A stretch of 64,000 nucleotides of DNA from Manis javanica. Lineage: Eukaryota > Chordata > Mammalia > Pholidota > Manidae. The stretch covers positions 44,777,629 through 44,841,628 of the forward strand of contig NC_133165.1 of NCBI RefSeq assembly GCF_040802235.1, given 5' to 3'. The position numbers and the translations under genes are program-made. Of this stretch, positions 22,625-33,275 are shown piece after piece. Each line of letters begins with the position of its first letter. Position 1 is the stretch's first letter. Below the pieces are notes generated by a model. It did not search any database and was not told where the DNA came from. It saw only the letters and a list, made by a program, of their open reading frames with translations.

Positions 22625-23115
22625 TGTCCCGACCTGCAGGACTATCAACGGGGTTCGATGACCTAGAGGAGAGAATGAAGAGGCAAGAGACACAAAGAAC
22701 AGACAGCAAGACAGGATGTCTGATCAAGCTGACCAATTTTATTTTTCTCAGGTGCAATTTATATAGGTTGTGATGAAAATATATGTAAAGAGGTGATTGG
22801 TCTTCAGGTGGCACCAGCGGGAACGTGTAGAGAGGTGATTGGGCTTCAGGTGGCGCCAGCGGGAACCGAGGACCCAGAAGAGAAGCAGGAAGTTTGCCAT
22901 CTTGTGGGTGGGGGCCCTTGGGAGGGAGGTTTAAGGGTGGGGCTTTCCCCTGGGGCAGCGGGTGTTCTTGAGAAGCAGGAGTTTGGCAGGGTTAGAAGGC
23001 CAGTGGAAAGAACAGAGGAGGAAACGTTGCTTAGCAATCTGACTGCAGGAACTATATTGATTTGGCTAGGAGAGCAACTCTGCCTTACTGCAGAAATGAT
23101 TGCTAGCTCCCAGCA
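22625..23115 (-). repeat. 5' LTR of the provirus (U3 end shortened)
   Basis: It aligns with the 3' LTR from TGTCCCG... to ...CAGAAATGATTGCT at 23104. The remaining outer U3 end, about 57 bp in the 3' LTR, is reduced to AGCTCCCAGCA before L1 5' UTR sequence resumes. A deletion of about 45-50 bp inside or across the U3 end is the simplest reading. The TATA (22756-22765) and AATAAA (22738-22743) are retained. Confidence 0.88.
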
Positions 23116-23347
23116 ACGGGGCTCCACCATTTTGGAGCAGCAGCCCGAGCCAGGTCACCCCCACAGCAACAGTGGATATAAACTCCATAGCAACTGTGCA
23201 GGTAGCAGAAGCCCTGTCTGTGTGCAGCTACCCAGCACAAGCCACTAGAGGTCGCTGTTCTCCCAGGAGTGGAAGGCCACAAACCGACAACAAGGGAAGT
23301 TCTTCCAGCCATCACTCATTCCAGCTCTGCAAACTATCTCTATCACC

Positions 23348-24238
23348 ATGAAAAGGCAAAACTACAGGCAGACAAAGATCACAGAGACAACACCTGAGAA
23401 GGTGACAGACCTAACCAGTCCTCCTGAAAAAGAATTCAAAATAAAAATCATGAACATGCTGACAGAGAAGCAGAGAAAAATGCAAGAGCAATGGGATGAG
23501 ATGCAGAGAAAAATGCAAGAGTAATGGGATGAAGTCCGGAGGGAGATCACAGATGTCAGGAAGGAGATCACAGAAGTGAAACAAGCCCTGGAAGGATTTA
23601 TAAGCACAATGGATAAGATGCAAGAGGCCATTGAAGGAATAGAAACCAGAGAACAGGAACGAATAGAAGCTGACATAGAGAGAGATAAAAGGATCTCCAG
23701 GAATGAAACAACACTAAGAGAACTATGTGACCAATCCAAAAGGAATAATATTCGTGTTTTAGGGGTACCAGAAGAAGAAGAAAGAGGAAAAGGGATAGAA
23801 AGTCTCTTTGAAGAAATAATTGCTGAAAACTTCCCCAAACTGGGGGAGGAAATAATCGAACAGACCACGGAAATACACAGAACCCCCAACAGAAAGGATC
23901 CAAGGAGGACAACACCAAGAAACAAAATAATTAAAATGGCAAGGATCAAGGACAAGGAAAGAGTTTTAAAGGCAGCTAGAGAGAAAAAGGTCACCTATAA
24001 AGGAAAACCCATCAGGCTAACATCAGACTTCTCAACAGAAACCCTACAGGCCAGAAGAGAATGGCATGATATATTTAATGCAATGAAACAGAAGGGCCTT
24101 GAACCAAAGACACTGTATCCAGCACGACTATCATTTAAATATGATGGCAGGATTAAACAATTCCCAGACAAGCAAAAGCTGAGGGAATTTGCTTCCCACA
24201 AACCACCTCTCCAGGGCAACTTAGAGGGACTGCTCTAG
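23348..24238 (+). pseudogene. L1-E ORF1 (one premature stop)
   Basis: From ATG 23348 (MKRQNYRQTKITETTPEK) the frame is continuous to the natural stop at 24236-24238 except for a TAA near 23521, in a duplicated MQRKMQE-type heptad block (two copies of the AAAATGCAAGAG unit at 23476 and 23511). The C-terminal 220 codons include the RNA-binding core (NNIRVLGVPEEEER) and ARIKDKERVLKAAREKK. It encodes the L1 RNA-binding trimer. It is nearly intact but cannot give full-length protein. Confidence 0.88.
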
Positions 24239-24382
24239 ATGGGAGCACTCCTAAAAAGAGCACAGAACAAAACACCCAACATATGAAGAATGGAGGAGGA
24301 GGAATAAGAAGGGACAGAAGAAAAGAATCTCCAGACAGTGTATATAACAGCTCAATAAGCGAGCCAAGTTAGGCAGTAAGAT

Positions 24383-27300
24383 ATGAAAGAGGCTAACCTT
24401 GAATCTTTGGTAACCACGAATCTAAAGCCTGCAATGGCAATAAGTACATATCTCTCAATAGTCACCCTAAATGTAAATGGACTTAACACACCAATCAAAA
24501 GACACAGAGTAATAGAATGGATAAAAAAGCAAGACCCATCTATATGCTGCTTACAAGAAATTCACCTCAAACCCAAAGACATGCACAGACTAAAAGTCAA
24601 AGGATGGAAAAACATATTTCTGGCAAACAACAGTGAGAAGAAAGCAGGGGTTGCAGTACTAATATCAGACAAAATAGACTTCAAAACAAAGAAAGTAACA
24701 AGAGATAAAGAAGGACACTACATAATGATAAAGGGCTCAGTCCAACAAGAGGATATAACCATTCTAAATATATATGCACCCAACACAGGAGCACCAGCAT
24801 TTGTGAAACAAATACTAACAGAACTAAAGAGGGAAATAGACTGCATTACATTCATCTTAGGAGACTTCAACACACCACTCACCCCAAAGGGTAGAGCCAC
24901 CGGGCAGAAAATAAGTAAGGACACACAGGCACTGAACAAGACACTAGAACAGATGGACCTAACAGACATCTATAGAACTCTGCATCCAAAAGCAACAGGA
25001 TATACATTCTTCTCAAGTGCACATGGAGCATTCTCCAGAATAGACCACATACTAGCCCACAAAAACAGCCTCAGTAAATTCCAAAATATTGAAATTTTAC
25101 CAACCAATTTTTCAGACTACAAAGGTATAAAACTAGAAATAAATTCTACAAAGAAAACAAAAAGGCTCACAAACACATGGAGACTTAACAACATGCTCCT
25201 AAACAATCAATGGATCAACGAACAAATCAAAACAGAGATCAAGGAATATATAGAAACAAATGACAACAACAACACAAAGCCCCAACTTCTGTGGGACTCA
25301 GCAAAAAAAGCAGTCTTAAGAGGAAAGTATATAGTGATCCAGGCACACCTGAAGAAGGAAGAACAATCCCAAATGAATAGTCTAACATCACAATTATCGA
25401 ATCTGGAAAAAGAACAAATGAGGCCTAAAGTCAGCAGAAGGAGGGACATAATAAAGATCAGAGAAGAAATAAATAAAATTGAGAAGAATAAAACAATAGC
25501 AAAAATCAATGAAACCAAGAGCTGGTTCTTTGAGAAAATGAACAAAATAGATAAGCCTCTAGCCAAACTTATTAAGAGAAAAAGACAATCCACACAAATC
25601 AACAGAATCAGAAATGAGAATGGAAACATCACGACAGACTCCACAGAAATACAAAGAATTATTAAAGACTACTATGAAAACCTATATGCCAACAAGCTGG
25701 AAAACCTAGAAGAAATGGACAACTTCCTAGAAAAATACAACCTTCCAAGACTGACCAAGGAAGAAACACAAAAGTTAAACAAACCAATTACGAGCAAAGA
25801 AATTGACACGGTAATCAAAAAACTACCCAAGAACAAAACCCTTGGGCCGGACGGATTTACCTCGGAATTTTATCAGACACACAGAGAAGACATAATACCC
25901 ATTCTCCTTAAAGTGCTCCAAAAAACAGAAGAGGAGGGAATACTCCCAAACTCATTCTATGAAGCCAACATCACCCTAATACCAAAACCAGGCAAAGACT
26001 CCACCAAAAAAGAAAATTACAGACCAATATCCCTGATGAATGTAGATGCAAAAATACTCAATAAAATATTAGCAAACAGAATTCAACAGTATATCAAAAG
26101 GATCATACACCATGACCAAGTGGGATTCATCCCAGGGATGCAAGGATGGTACAACATTCGAAAATCCATCAACATCATCCACCACATCAACAAAAAGAAA
26201 GACAAAAACCACATGATCATCTCCATAGATGCTGAAAAAGCATTTGACAAAATTCAACATCCATTCATGATAAAAACTCTCAGCAAAATGGGAATAGAGG
26301 GCAAGTACCTCAACATAATAAAGGCCATATATGATAAACCCACAGCCAACATTATACTGAACAGCGAGAAGCTGAAAGCTTTTCCTCTGAGATCGGGAAC
26401 TAGACAGGGATGCCCACTCTCCCCACTGTTATTCAACATAGTACTGGAGGTCCTAGCCACGGCAATCAGACAAAACAAAGAAACACAAGGAATCCAGATT
26501 GGTAAAGAAGAAGTTAAACTGTCACTATTTGCAGGTGACATGATATTGCACATAAAAAACCCTAAAGACTCCACTCCAAAACTACTAGAACTGATATCGG
26601 AATACAGCAAAGTTGCAGGATACAAAATTAACACACAGAAATCTGTAGCTTTCCTATACACTAACAATGAACCAATAGAAAGAGAAATCACGAAAACAAT
26701 TCCATTCACAGTTGCATCAAAAAGAATAAAATACCTAGGAATAAACCTAACCAAAGAAATGAAAGGCCTATACCCTGAAAACAACAAGTCACTCTTAAGA
26801 GAAATTAAAGGGGACACTAACATACGGAAATTCATCCCATGCTCATGGCTAGGAAGAATTAATATCATTAAAATGGCATCCTGCCCAAAGCAATATACAG
26901 ATTTGATGCAATCCCTCTTAAATTAGCAGCAACATTCTTCAATGAACTGGAACAAATAATTCAAAAATTCATATGGAAACACCAAAAACCCCAAATAGCC
27001 AAAGCAATCCTGAGAAAGAAGAATAAAGTAGGGGGTATCTCACTCCCCAACTTCAAGCTCTACTACAAAGCCACAGTAAGCAAGAAAATTTGGTACTGGC
27101 ACAAGAACAGAGCCACAGACCAGTGGAACAGATTAGAGACTCCAGACATTAACCCAAACATATATGGTCAATTAATATTTGATAAAGGAGCCATGGATAT
27201 ACAATGGCAAAATGACAGTCTCTTCAACAGATGGTGCTGGCAAAACTGGACAGCTACATGTAGGAGAATGAAACTGGACCTTTGTCTAACCCCATACACA

Positions 27301-28257
27301 AAAGAAAATTCGAAATGGATCAAAGACCTGAATGTAAGTCATGAAACCATAAAACTCTTAGAAAAAAACATAGGCAAAAACCTTTTAGACATAAACATGA
27401 GTGACCTCTTCTTGAACATATCTCCCCAGGCAAGGAAAACAACAGCAAAAATGCACAAGTGGGACTATATTAAGCTGAAAAGCTTCTGTACAGCAAAAGA
27501 CACCATGAATAGAACAAAAAGGAACCCTATAGTATGGGAGAATATATTTGAAAATGACAGATCTGATAAAGGCTCGACATCCAAAATATATAAAGAGCTC
27601 ACCCACCTAAACAAACAAAAAACAAACAATCCACTTAAAAAATGGGCAGAGGAACTGAGCAGACAGTTCTCCAAAAAAGAAATACAGATGGTCAACAGAC
27701 ACATGAAAAAATGCTCCACATCACTAATTATCAAAGAAATGCAAATTAAAACTACAATGAGGTATCACCTCACACCAGTAAGGATGGTTGCCATCCAAAA
27801 GACAAACAACAACAAATATTGGCGAGGTTGTGGAGAAAGGGGAACCCTCCTACACTGCTGGTGAGAATGTAAATTAGTTCAACCATTGTGGAAAGAAGTA
27901 TGGAGGTTCATCAAAATGCTCAAAACAGACCTACCATTTGACCCAGGAATTCCACTCCTAGGAATTTACCCTAAAAACGCAGCACCCAAGTTTGAAAAAG
28001 ACAGATGCACCCCTATGTTTATCGCAGCACTATTTACAATAGCCAAGAAATGGAAGCAACCTAAGTGTCCATCAGTAGATGATTGGATAAAGAAGATGTG
28101 GTACATATACACAATGCAATATTACTCAGCCATAAGAAGAAAACAAATCTTACCATTTGCAACAACATGGATGGAGCTAGAGGGTATTATGCTCAGTGAA
28201 ATAAGCCAAGTGGAGAAAGAGAAATACCAAATGATTTCACTCATCTGTGGAGTGTAA
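24383..28257 (+). pseudogene. L1-E ORF2 (mutated RT motif and frameshifts)
   Basis: Open for 847 codons from ATG 24383 to 26926. The endonuclease ([33 protein letters not shown]) and most of the reverse transcriptase are in one frame. The RT catalytic box reads FAGD at codons 716-719, not FADD: codon 718 is GGT at 26534-26536. L1-D and L1-A keep FADD. A single-base loss near 26878 (GGCATCC against GGCCATCC) shifts the frame. The C-terminal region continues in other frames at 27193-27864 and 27886-28257, the natural stop. The element is therefore incapable of reverse transcription. Confidence 0.92.
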
Positions 28258-28604
28258 GAACAAAGGAAAAACTGAAGGAACAAAACAGCAGCAGAATCAC
28301 AGAACCCAAGAATGGACTAACAGGTACCAAAGGGAAAGGGACTGGGGAGGATGGGTGGGTAGGGAGGGATAAGGGGGGGGGGAAGATGAAGGGGGTTATT
28401 AAGATTAGCATGCATAAAGGGGGAGGTGGGAGAAAGGGGAGGGCTGTACAACACAGAGAAGACAAGTAGTGATTCTACAGCATTTTGCTATGCTGATGCA
28501 CAGTAACCGTAAAGGGGTTTATAGGAGGGACGTGGTATAGGGGAGAGACTAGTAAACATAATATTCTTCATGTAATTGTAGATTAATGATAACCAAAAAA
28601 AAAA
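28258..28604 (+). other. L1-E 3' UTR and first A-tract
   Basis: Typical 3' UTR text of this L1 family: GAACAAAACAGCAGCAGAATC, a G-rich run at 28334-28382 that could form a quadruplex, then ATATTCTTCATGTAATTGTAGATTAATGATAACC and A10. In an ordinary L1 the insertion would end here. In this one it does not. Confidence 0.85.
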
Positions 28605-28766
28605 GAAAGAAAGGGGGATTACTCCCTGATAGGATAAATCTAACTGTAAGTCAATGATTAATGTATGCTTTAAATATCCTTAATTTTTATCATTTAAAGG
28701 GTGTCAGATGATCAGGTATGGAAGTACATTTTTCTGATAATATTCTTTTCTCTTAAAAAAAAAAAA
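28605..28766 (+). other. Linker between L1-E and the ERV tail
   Basis: About 150 bp of AT-rich sequence (GGATTACTCCCTGATAGG...TTCTCTT) ends in A12 at 28755-28766. It is absent from the left-edge L1-A composite, whose A-tail joins ERV sequence directly. I do not recognise it. It may be genomic flank captured with the ERV, or a later insertion ending in its own A-tract. Confidence 0.5.
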
Positions 28767-28958
28767 GCAGTTCCTGTGTGGTGACCTCCAATAAGTTCTT
28801 CACAATGGTATAAAGGGCATATCAAAGTGTGGGCAAAGGGTCTGTTTGTGTTTATACAGAGGATCAAAGCCTAATTTCGCTACCCAGAAAACGAACTAAG
28901 ATACGATATTAAGAAGAAGTTCCAACATCTACATACTCTGGAAGAGTCATTCCAGAAG
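28767..28958 (+). pseudogene. Retroviral integrase C-terminal remnant in the L1-E tail
   Basis: Across two frames, short stretches resemble the integrase C-terminal domain seen in the nearby provirus: ...QWYKGHIKVWAKG, then SVCVYTEDQSL and LPRKRTKIR. The order W-x-P...KG-x-x-x-VW-x-x-GSVC...LP-x-R matches the provirus order WKDPLT...GPDPVIIWGRGSVC...WLPERL. Stops and a frameshift make it a relic. It is followed within about 60 bp by env TM-like sequence, so the SU part of env is deleted. Confidence 0.6.
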
Positions 28959-29457
28959 ATGATCATCAAAAACGTCAACAAAGATCCTGGCGTTGTTGCA
29001 GTTGTAGCTGCATTCATCTCATTGGTTCCTGGAATTGCCATTGGAATGAAGAAGGATATATCTAAGCTGGCCTGTGCATACAGTAAAATAACAAATTTGA
29101 CTAGATCTATACTGTCGGAACTCAACCAAGAATTAGGAGAAGTGCAAGTTGCAGCACTCCAAAATCTTGAGACTACAGACTATCTACTGTTAAAAGAACA
29201 TATAGGATGTGAACAGTTCCCAGGGAATGTGTTATTTTAAACTGTCGGATTTTTCTCAAACTATTCAAATTCAGTTAGACAATATCCATCATATCATAGA
29301 TAAGTTTTCACAAATGCTTAGGGTGCCTAACTGGTTTTCTTGGTTTCACTGGAGATGGCTGGTAATTGTAGTTCTGCTTTGGTTATGTAACTGTATTCCT
29401 ATTATGTTAATGTGTGTGCACAATATAATTAGTAGTTTAAAACCTATACATGCTTAA
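28959..29457 (+). pseudogene. Env TM-like remnant in the L1-E tail
   Basis: Two overlapping frames, 28959-29240 and 29209-29457, are separated by a shift near 29210-29240. The first begins with a hydrophobic, Ala/Val/Gly-rich segment (VVAVVAAFISLVPGIAIGM) that could be a fusion peptide, then a heptad-rich helix. The second has a further helix, Trp-rich WFSWFHWRW, a membrane anchor (LVIVVLLWL) and a short tail. The layout fits a retroviral transmembrane subunit. I cannot place the family. The cysteine pattern differs from the CX6CC type of the 9.3-kb provirus, so it is a different ERV. Confidence 0.6.
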
Positions 29458-30090
29458 GTTACTCTACAAAAACATATGTCAAAGAAATAACCAATCTTCC
29501 CATGTTTTCTTCTGTCTGCTACTTCTATAGCTTTTTTTCTTCCTTCCTAATTACAACCCTTAAATAGAATTCATGCCTCATATCGAATTTACCGAGTATC
29601 ATGATTCTTCCAAGTGGTAAAGATCCCTCAAGACAAATGCTGGACATAAAACCCACTGGGCATATATCTGCAAAGAAGTAAAAAGCTAACCTTTTCAAAC
29701 AATATTGCCTCTCTCTCACCTACCAACTTTACATTTTCCTGTATGGCCCCGGAAGATGACTGGTTAGCCAGAGACGGGTAAGATTCCTCAAGGGAGGAAC
29801 AACCTAAGACAGGCACAGTCGCAGGGGGGCCATCAGGTGAGAAATTGGGGATCAACAGAGGTGAGGCTTACAGCCTCACCCCCCCCCCCCGTTTTGAGAG
29901 AAATCTTCTGCATCTGTGGATGTTTTGTTGCCCTTGTCTAGCTTGGATTGATACTTAGCCTATAGGCACACACATGATCATCTACATTTGCTTTCTTACA
30001 GCACTAAACTATGTTTTCTACCTTTATCTTGCATCTACCTACCACTTCAGCATTTTATTAAAAATAATAATAATAATAATAAGGAAGAAA

Positions 30091-30413
30091 TGTGGGATTC
30101 ACATATAAATCAAGTATAAAAATCAAACAAATATTCATATTTGACCTGATTGTTTATAGTTCATAATGTGTGATCAAAACCGAAAGTTTCTGTGACGACT
30201 GCCCATGTACTGTTCACCATGTAAGAACTTATTCACTATGTAAGAATTTGTACACCATGTAAGAACTTGTTCGTTGTGCTTCAGAAGATCCGAGACTGAT
30301 GAGAATTAGACTTGGGGTGGATTAATGATTGTGCATTGAGTCCCCTGTACAGAATTTTATTGTTGTTAACTGTTAACAACCATTTGATCAATAAATATGA
30401 AAGATGCCCTCTC
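30091..30413 (+). repeat. ERV LTR (U3-R only) forming the 3' end of the composite
   Basis: TGTGGGATTC follows a purine tract (AGGAAGAAA), as an LTR follows a PPT. Inside is a short tandem motif CACCATGTAAGAACTT, repeated three to four times at 30217-30272 (CATGTAAGAACTTATTCACTATGTAAGAATTTG...). AATAAA is at 30390-30395, and the sequence ends in CTCTC followed by A's. There is no U5. Ending at the R poly(A) site shows the copy was made from a polyadenylated RNA. The LTR signal therefore served as the 3' end of the L1-E transcript. Confidence 0.75.
30390..30395 (+). terminator. AATAAA used by the composite transcript
   Basis: AATAAA lies 19 bp before the A-run that begins at 30414 and is followed by the target duplication. 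That is normal spacing for cleavage and polyadenylation. Confidence 0.8.
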
Positions 30414-30424
30414 AAAAAAAAAAA

Positions 30425-32454
30425 CCCTAAAGAATTCACTCCAAAACTACAAGATCTAATATCTGAATTCAGCAAAGTTGCAAGATACAAAATCAATACC
30501 CAGAAATCTGTTGCATTCCTATACATTATTGATGAACTAGCAGAAAGATAAATCAGGAAAAAATTCCATTCACAGTTGCACCAAAAAGAATAAAATACCT
30601 AGGAATAAACCTAACCAAGGAAGAGAAACACCTATACTCTGAAAACTACTAGACACTCATGAGAGAAATTAAAGAAGACACCAATAAATGGAAACACATC
30701 CTATGCTCATGGATAGGAAGAATTAATATTTTCAAAATGGCCATCCTGCCTAAAGCAATCTACAGATTCAATGCAATCCCTATCAAAATACCAACAGCAT
30801 TCTTCAATGAACTAGAGCAAATTGTTCTAAAATTCATATGGAACCACAAAAGACCCCGAATAGCCAAAGCAATCCTGAGAAGGAAGAATAAAGTGGGGGA
30901 GATTACACTTCCCAACTTCAAGCTCTACTACAAAGCCACAGTAATCAGGGCAATTTGGTACTGGCAGAAGAACAGACCCATAGACCAATGGAACAGACCA
31001 GAGAGCCCAGATATAAACCCAACCACATATGGTCAATTAACATATGATAAAGGAGCCATGGATATACAATGGGGAAATGACAGCCTCTTCAACAACTAGG
31101 GTTGTTGCAAGAGAAAGAAACTGGATTATTGTCTAATCCCACACACAAAAGTAAACTCAAAATGGATCAATGACCTGAATATAAGTCATGAAACCATAAA
31201 ACTCTTAGAAGAAAACATAGGCAATAATCTCTTGAATATAAACACAAGCAACTTTTTCCCAAATGCATCTCCTTGGACAAGGGAAACAAAATAAAAAATG
31301 AACAAATGGGACTACATCATACGAAAAAGCTTCTGCACAGCAAAGGACGCCATCAGCAGAACAAAAGGGCATCCTACAGTATGGGAGAGTATATTTATAA
31401 ATGACATATCCAACAAAGGGTTAACATCTAAAATATATAAAGAACTCATATGCCTCAAAACCCAGAAAACAAATAGCCCTATCAAAAAATGGGTAGAGGA
31501 GATGAACAGACACTTCTCCAAAGAAGAAGTTCAGATGGCCAACAGGCCCATGAAAAGATGTTCCACATGGCTAATTATCAGGGAAATGCAAATAAAACCA
31601 CAATGAGATATCACCTCACACCAGTTAGGATGCCAACATAAAAAAGACTAGGAACAAACAACAACAAATGTTGGCGAGGTTGTGGAGAAAGGGGAACCCT
31701 CCTACACTGCTGGTGAGGATGTAAATTAATTCAACCATTGTGGAAAGCAGTATGGAGGTTCCTCAAAATACTCAAAATAGACTTACCATTTGACCCAGGA
31801 ATTCCACTTCTAGAAATTTACCCTAAGAATGCAGCACTCCAGTTTGAAAAAGACAGATGTACCCCTATGTTTATCGCAGCACTATTTACAATAGCCAAGA
31901 AATGGAAGCAACCTAAATGTCCATCAGTAGATGAATGGATAAAGAATATGTGGTACATATACACAATGGAATATTATTCAGCCATAAGAAGAAAACAAAT
32001 CCTACCATTTGCAGCAACATGGATAGAGCTGGAGGGTATTATGCTCAGTGAAATAAGCCAAGCAGAGAAAGACAAATAACAAATGATTTCACTCATCTGT
32101 GAAGTATAAGAACAAAGGAAAAACTTAAAGAACAAAACAGCAGCAGAATCACAGAACCCAAGAATGGACTAACAGTTACCAAAGGGAAAGAGACTGGGGA
32201 GAATGGGAGGGTAGGGAGGGATAAGTGTGGGGAAGAAGAAAGGGGGCATTATGATTAGCATGCATAATGTGGGGGGAGGGGCATGGGGAGGGCTGTGCAA
32301 CACAGAGAAGGCAAATAGTGATTCTACAACATCTTACTATGCTGATGGACAGTGACTGTAATGGAGTTTGTGGGGGGACTTGGGGTAGGGGAGAGCCTAG
32401 TAAGCATAATGTTCTTCATGTAATTGCAGATTAATGATAACAAAATTTTTTTTT
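30425..32454 (+). mobile_element. Outer L1, 3' piece (L1-C1)
   Basis: It resumes ORF2 at CCCTAAAGAATTCACTCC, exactly where L1-D stops at 13017. It contains the rest of the reverse transcriptase, the C-terminal region (open pieces 30659-31099, 31298-31606 and 31738-32079) and the 3' UTR to GATTAATGATAACAAAA at about 32440. Multiple stops are present. Its terminal tract AAAATTTTTTTTTT is unusual for an L1 tail and abuts another L1 fragment. Confidence 0.9.
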
Positions 32455-33275
32455 TAAAGACTAGAAACAACAAATGCTGGCAAGGATGCAGAGAAAGGGG
32501 AACCGTCTTACACTGCTGGTGGGAATGTAAACTAGTTCAACCATTGTGGAAAGAAATATGGAGGTTCCTCAAAAAACTAAAAATAGAAATACCATTTAAC
32601 CCATGAATTCCACTCCTAGGAATCTACCCAAAGAATATAATTTATCAGATTCAAAAGGACATGTGCATCCCTATGTCTATTGCAGCACTATTTATAATAG
32701 CCAAGATATGGAAGCACCCTAAGTGTCCATCAGTAGATTAATGGATAAAGAAGAGGTGGTACGTGTAGACAATGGAATACTATTCAGCCATAAGAAATAA
32801 ATCCTATCATTTGCAACAGTGTGGATGGAGCTAGAGGTTATTATGCTCAGTGAAATAAGTCAGGCAGAGAAAGACAAATACCAAATGATTTCCCTCATTT
32901 GTGGAGTAAAACAATGAAGCAAAACTGAAGGAACAAAACAGCAGCAGGCTCACAGACTCCAAGAAAGACCTGGTGGTTACCAAAGGGAAGGGGTGGGGGA
33001 GGGCAGGTGGGGAGGGAGGGAGAAGGGAATTGTGGGGTGTCATGATTGGTGCACATGGTGTGTGTGGGGGTAACAGGGAAGACAGTGTAGCTCAGAGAAG
33101 ACAAATAGGGATCTGTGGCATCTTACTACACTGATGGACAGTGATTGCAATGGGGTATGGGAAGGGACTCGAATGTAATAAACATTGTTTTTCTTGTGGA
33201 ACCTTCATAAGAGTGTACATCAATGATACCTTAATAAAAAAGATTTCATGGAAGTGGAAGCATTACAAGAAGAAT
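32455..33275 (+). mobile_element. Second L1 3' end joined to L1-C1 (L1-C2)
   Basis: It starts inside the ORF2 C-terminus (GACTAGAAACAACAAATGCTGG) and runs through a 3' UTR of a different subfamily (GATACCTTAATAAAAAAG at about 33224) like the one at 51554-52257. It ends with about 35 non-L1 bases and A8 at 33275. The outer target duplication lies after this piece, not after L1-C1. The two L1 tails therefore appear to belong to one insertion, or one inserted exactly at the other's 5' junction. Confidence 0.75.

Larger units (their letters stand above)
13784..23115 (-). mobile_element. Endogenous betaretrovirus-like provirus with type-D/gamma-like env
   Basis: This is a 9.3-kb provirus in antisense orientation, ordered on the minus strand as 5' LTR, PBS, gag, dUTPase-protease, pol (RT, RNase H, integrase), env (SU, TM), PPT and 3' LTR. 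Gag has two CX2CX4HX4C knuckles. The pro region has a dUTPase motif, DSGADA and a G-patch. RT has YMDD. Env has CWLC in SU and a paired-cysteine TM. Betaretroviral gag-pol with gamma-type env is the arrangement of type D retroviruses. Every gene is broken by stops or frameshifts. It sits in the 5' UTR of L1-E. Left and right flanks GTGGGG (13778-13783) and ACGGGG (23116-23121) may be a decayed 6-bp duplication. Confidence 0.93.
13018..30419 (+). mobile_element. L1-ERV composite retrotransposon (L1-E), split by a provirus
   Basis: The inserted unit runs from an L1 5' end (GAGGAGGGAGCCAAGATGG) through 5' UTR (13018-13783, continued from 23116), ORF1 (23348-24238), ORF2 (24383-28257), 3' UTR and A-tract (28594-28604). 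It then continues through 1.8 kb of non-L1 sequence to a second poly(A) at 30414. The target AAAAACCCTAAA occurs at 13004-13015 and again at 30420-30431. The interrupted ORF2 of the outer L1 rejoins exactly there. This shows that L1 body and ERV tail arrived in one event primed at a TTTTT/AA-type site. Without the provirus the unit is about 8.1 kb. It is dead: ORF1 has a stop, and ORF2 has a mutated RT motif plus frameshifts. Confidence 0.85.

Noticed and set aside
23362-23994. Minus-strand 210-codon ORF as a novel gene
   Set aside because: Exact antisense of L1-E ORF1.
28959-29457. A host membrane-protein gene
   Set aside because: Two frameshifted pieces flanked by integrase remnant, PPT and LTR; retroviral relic is the better reading.
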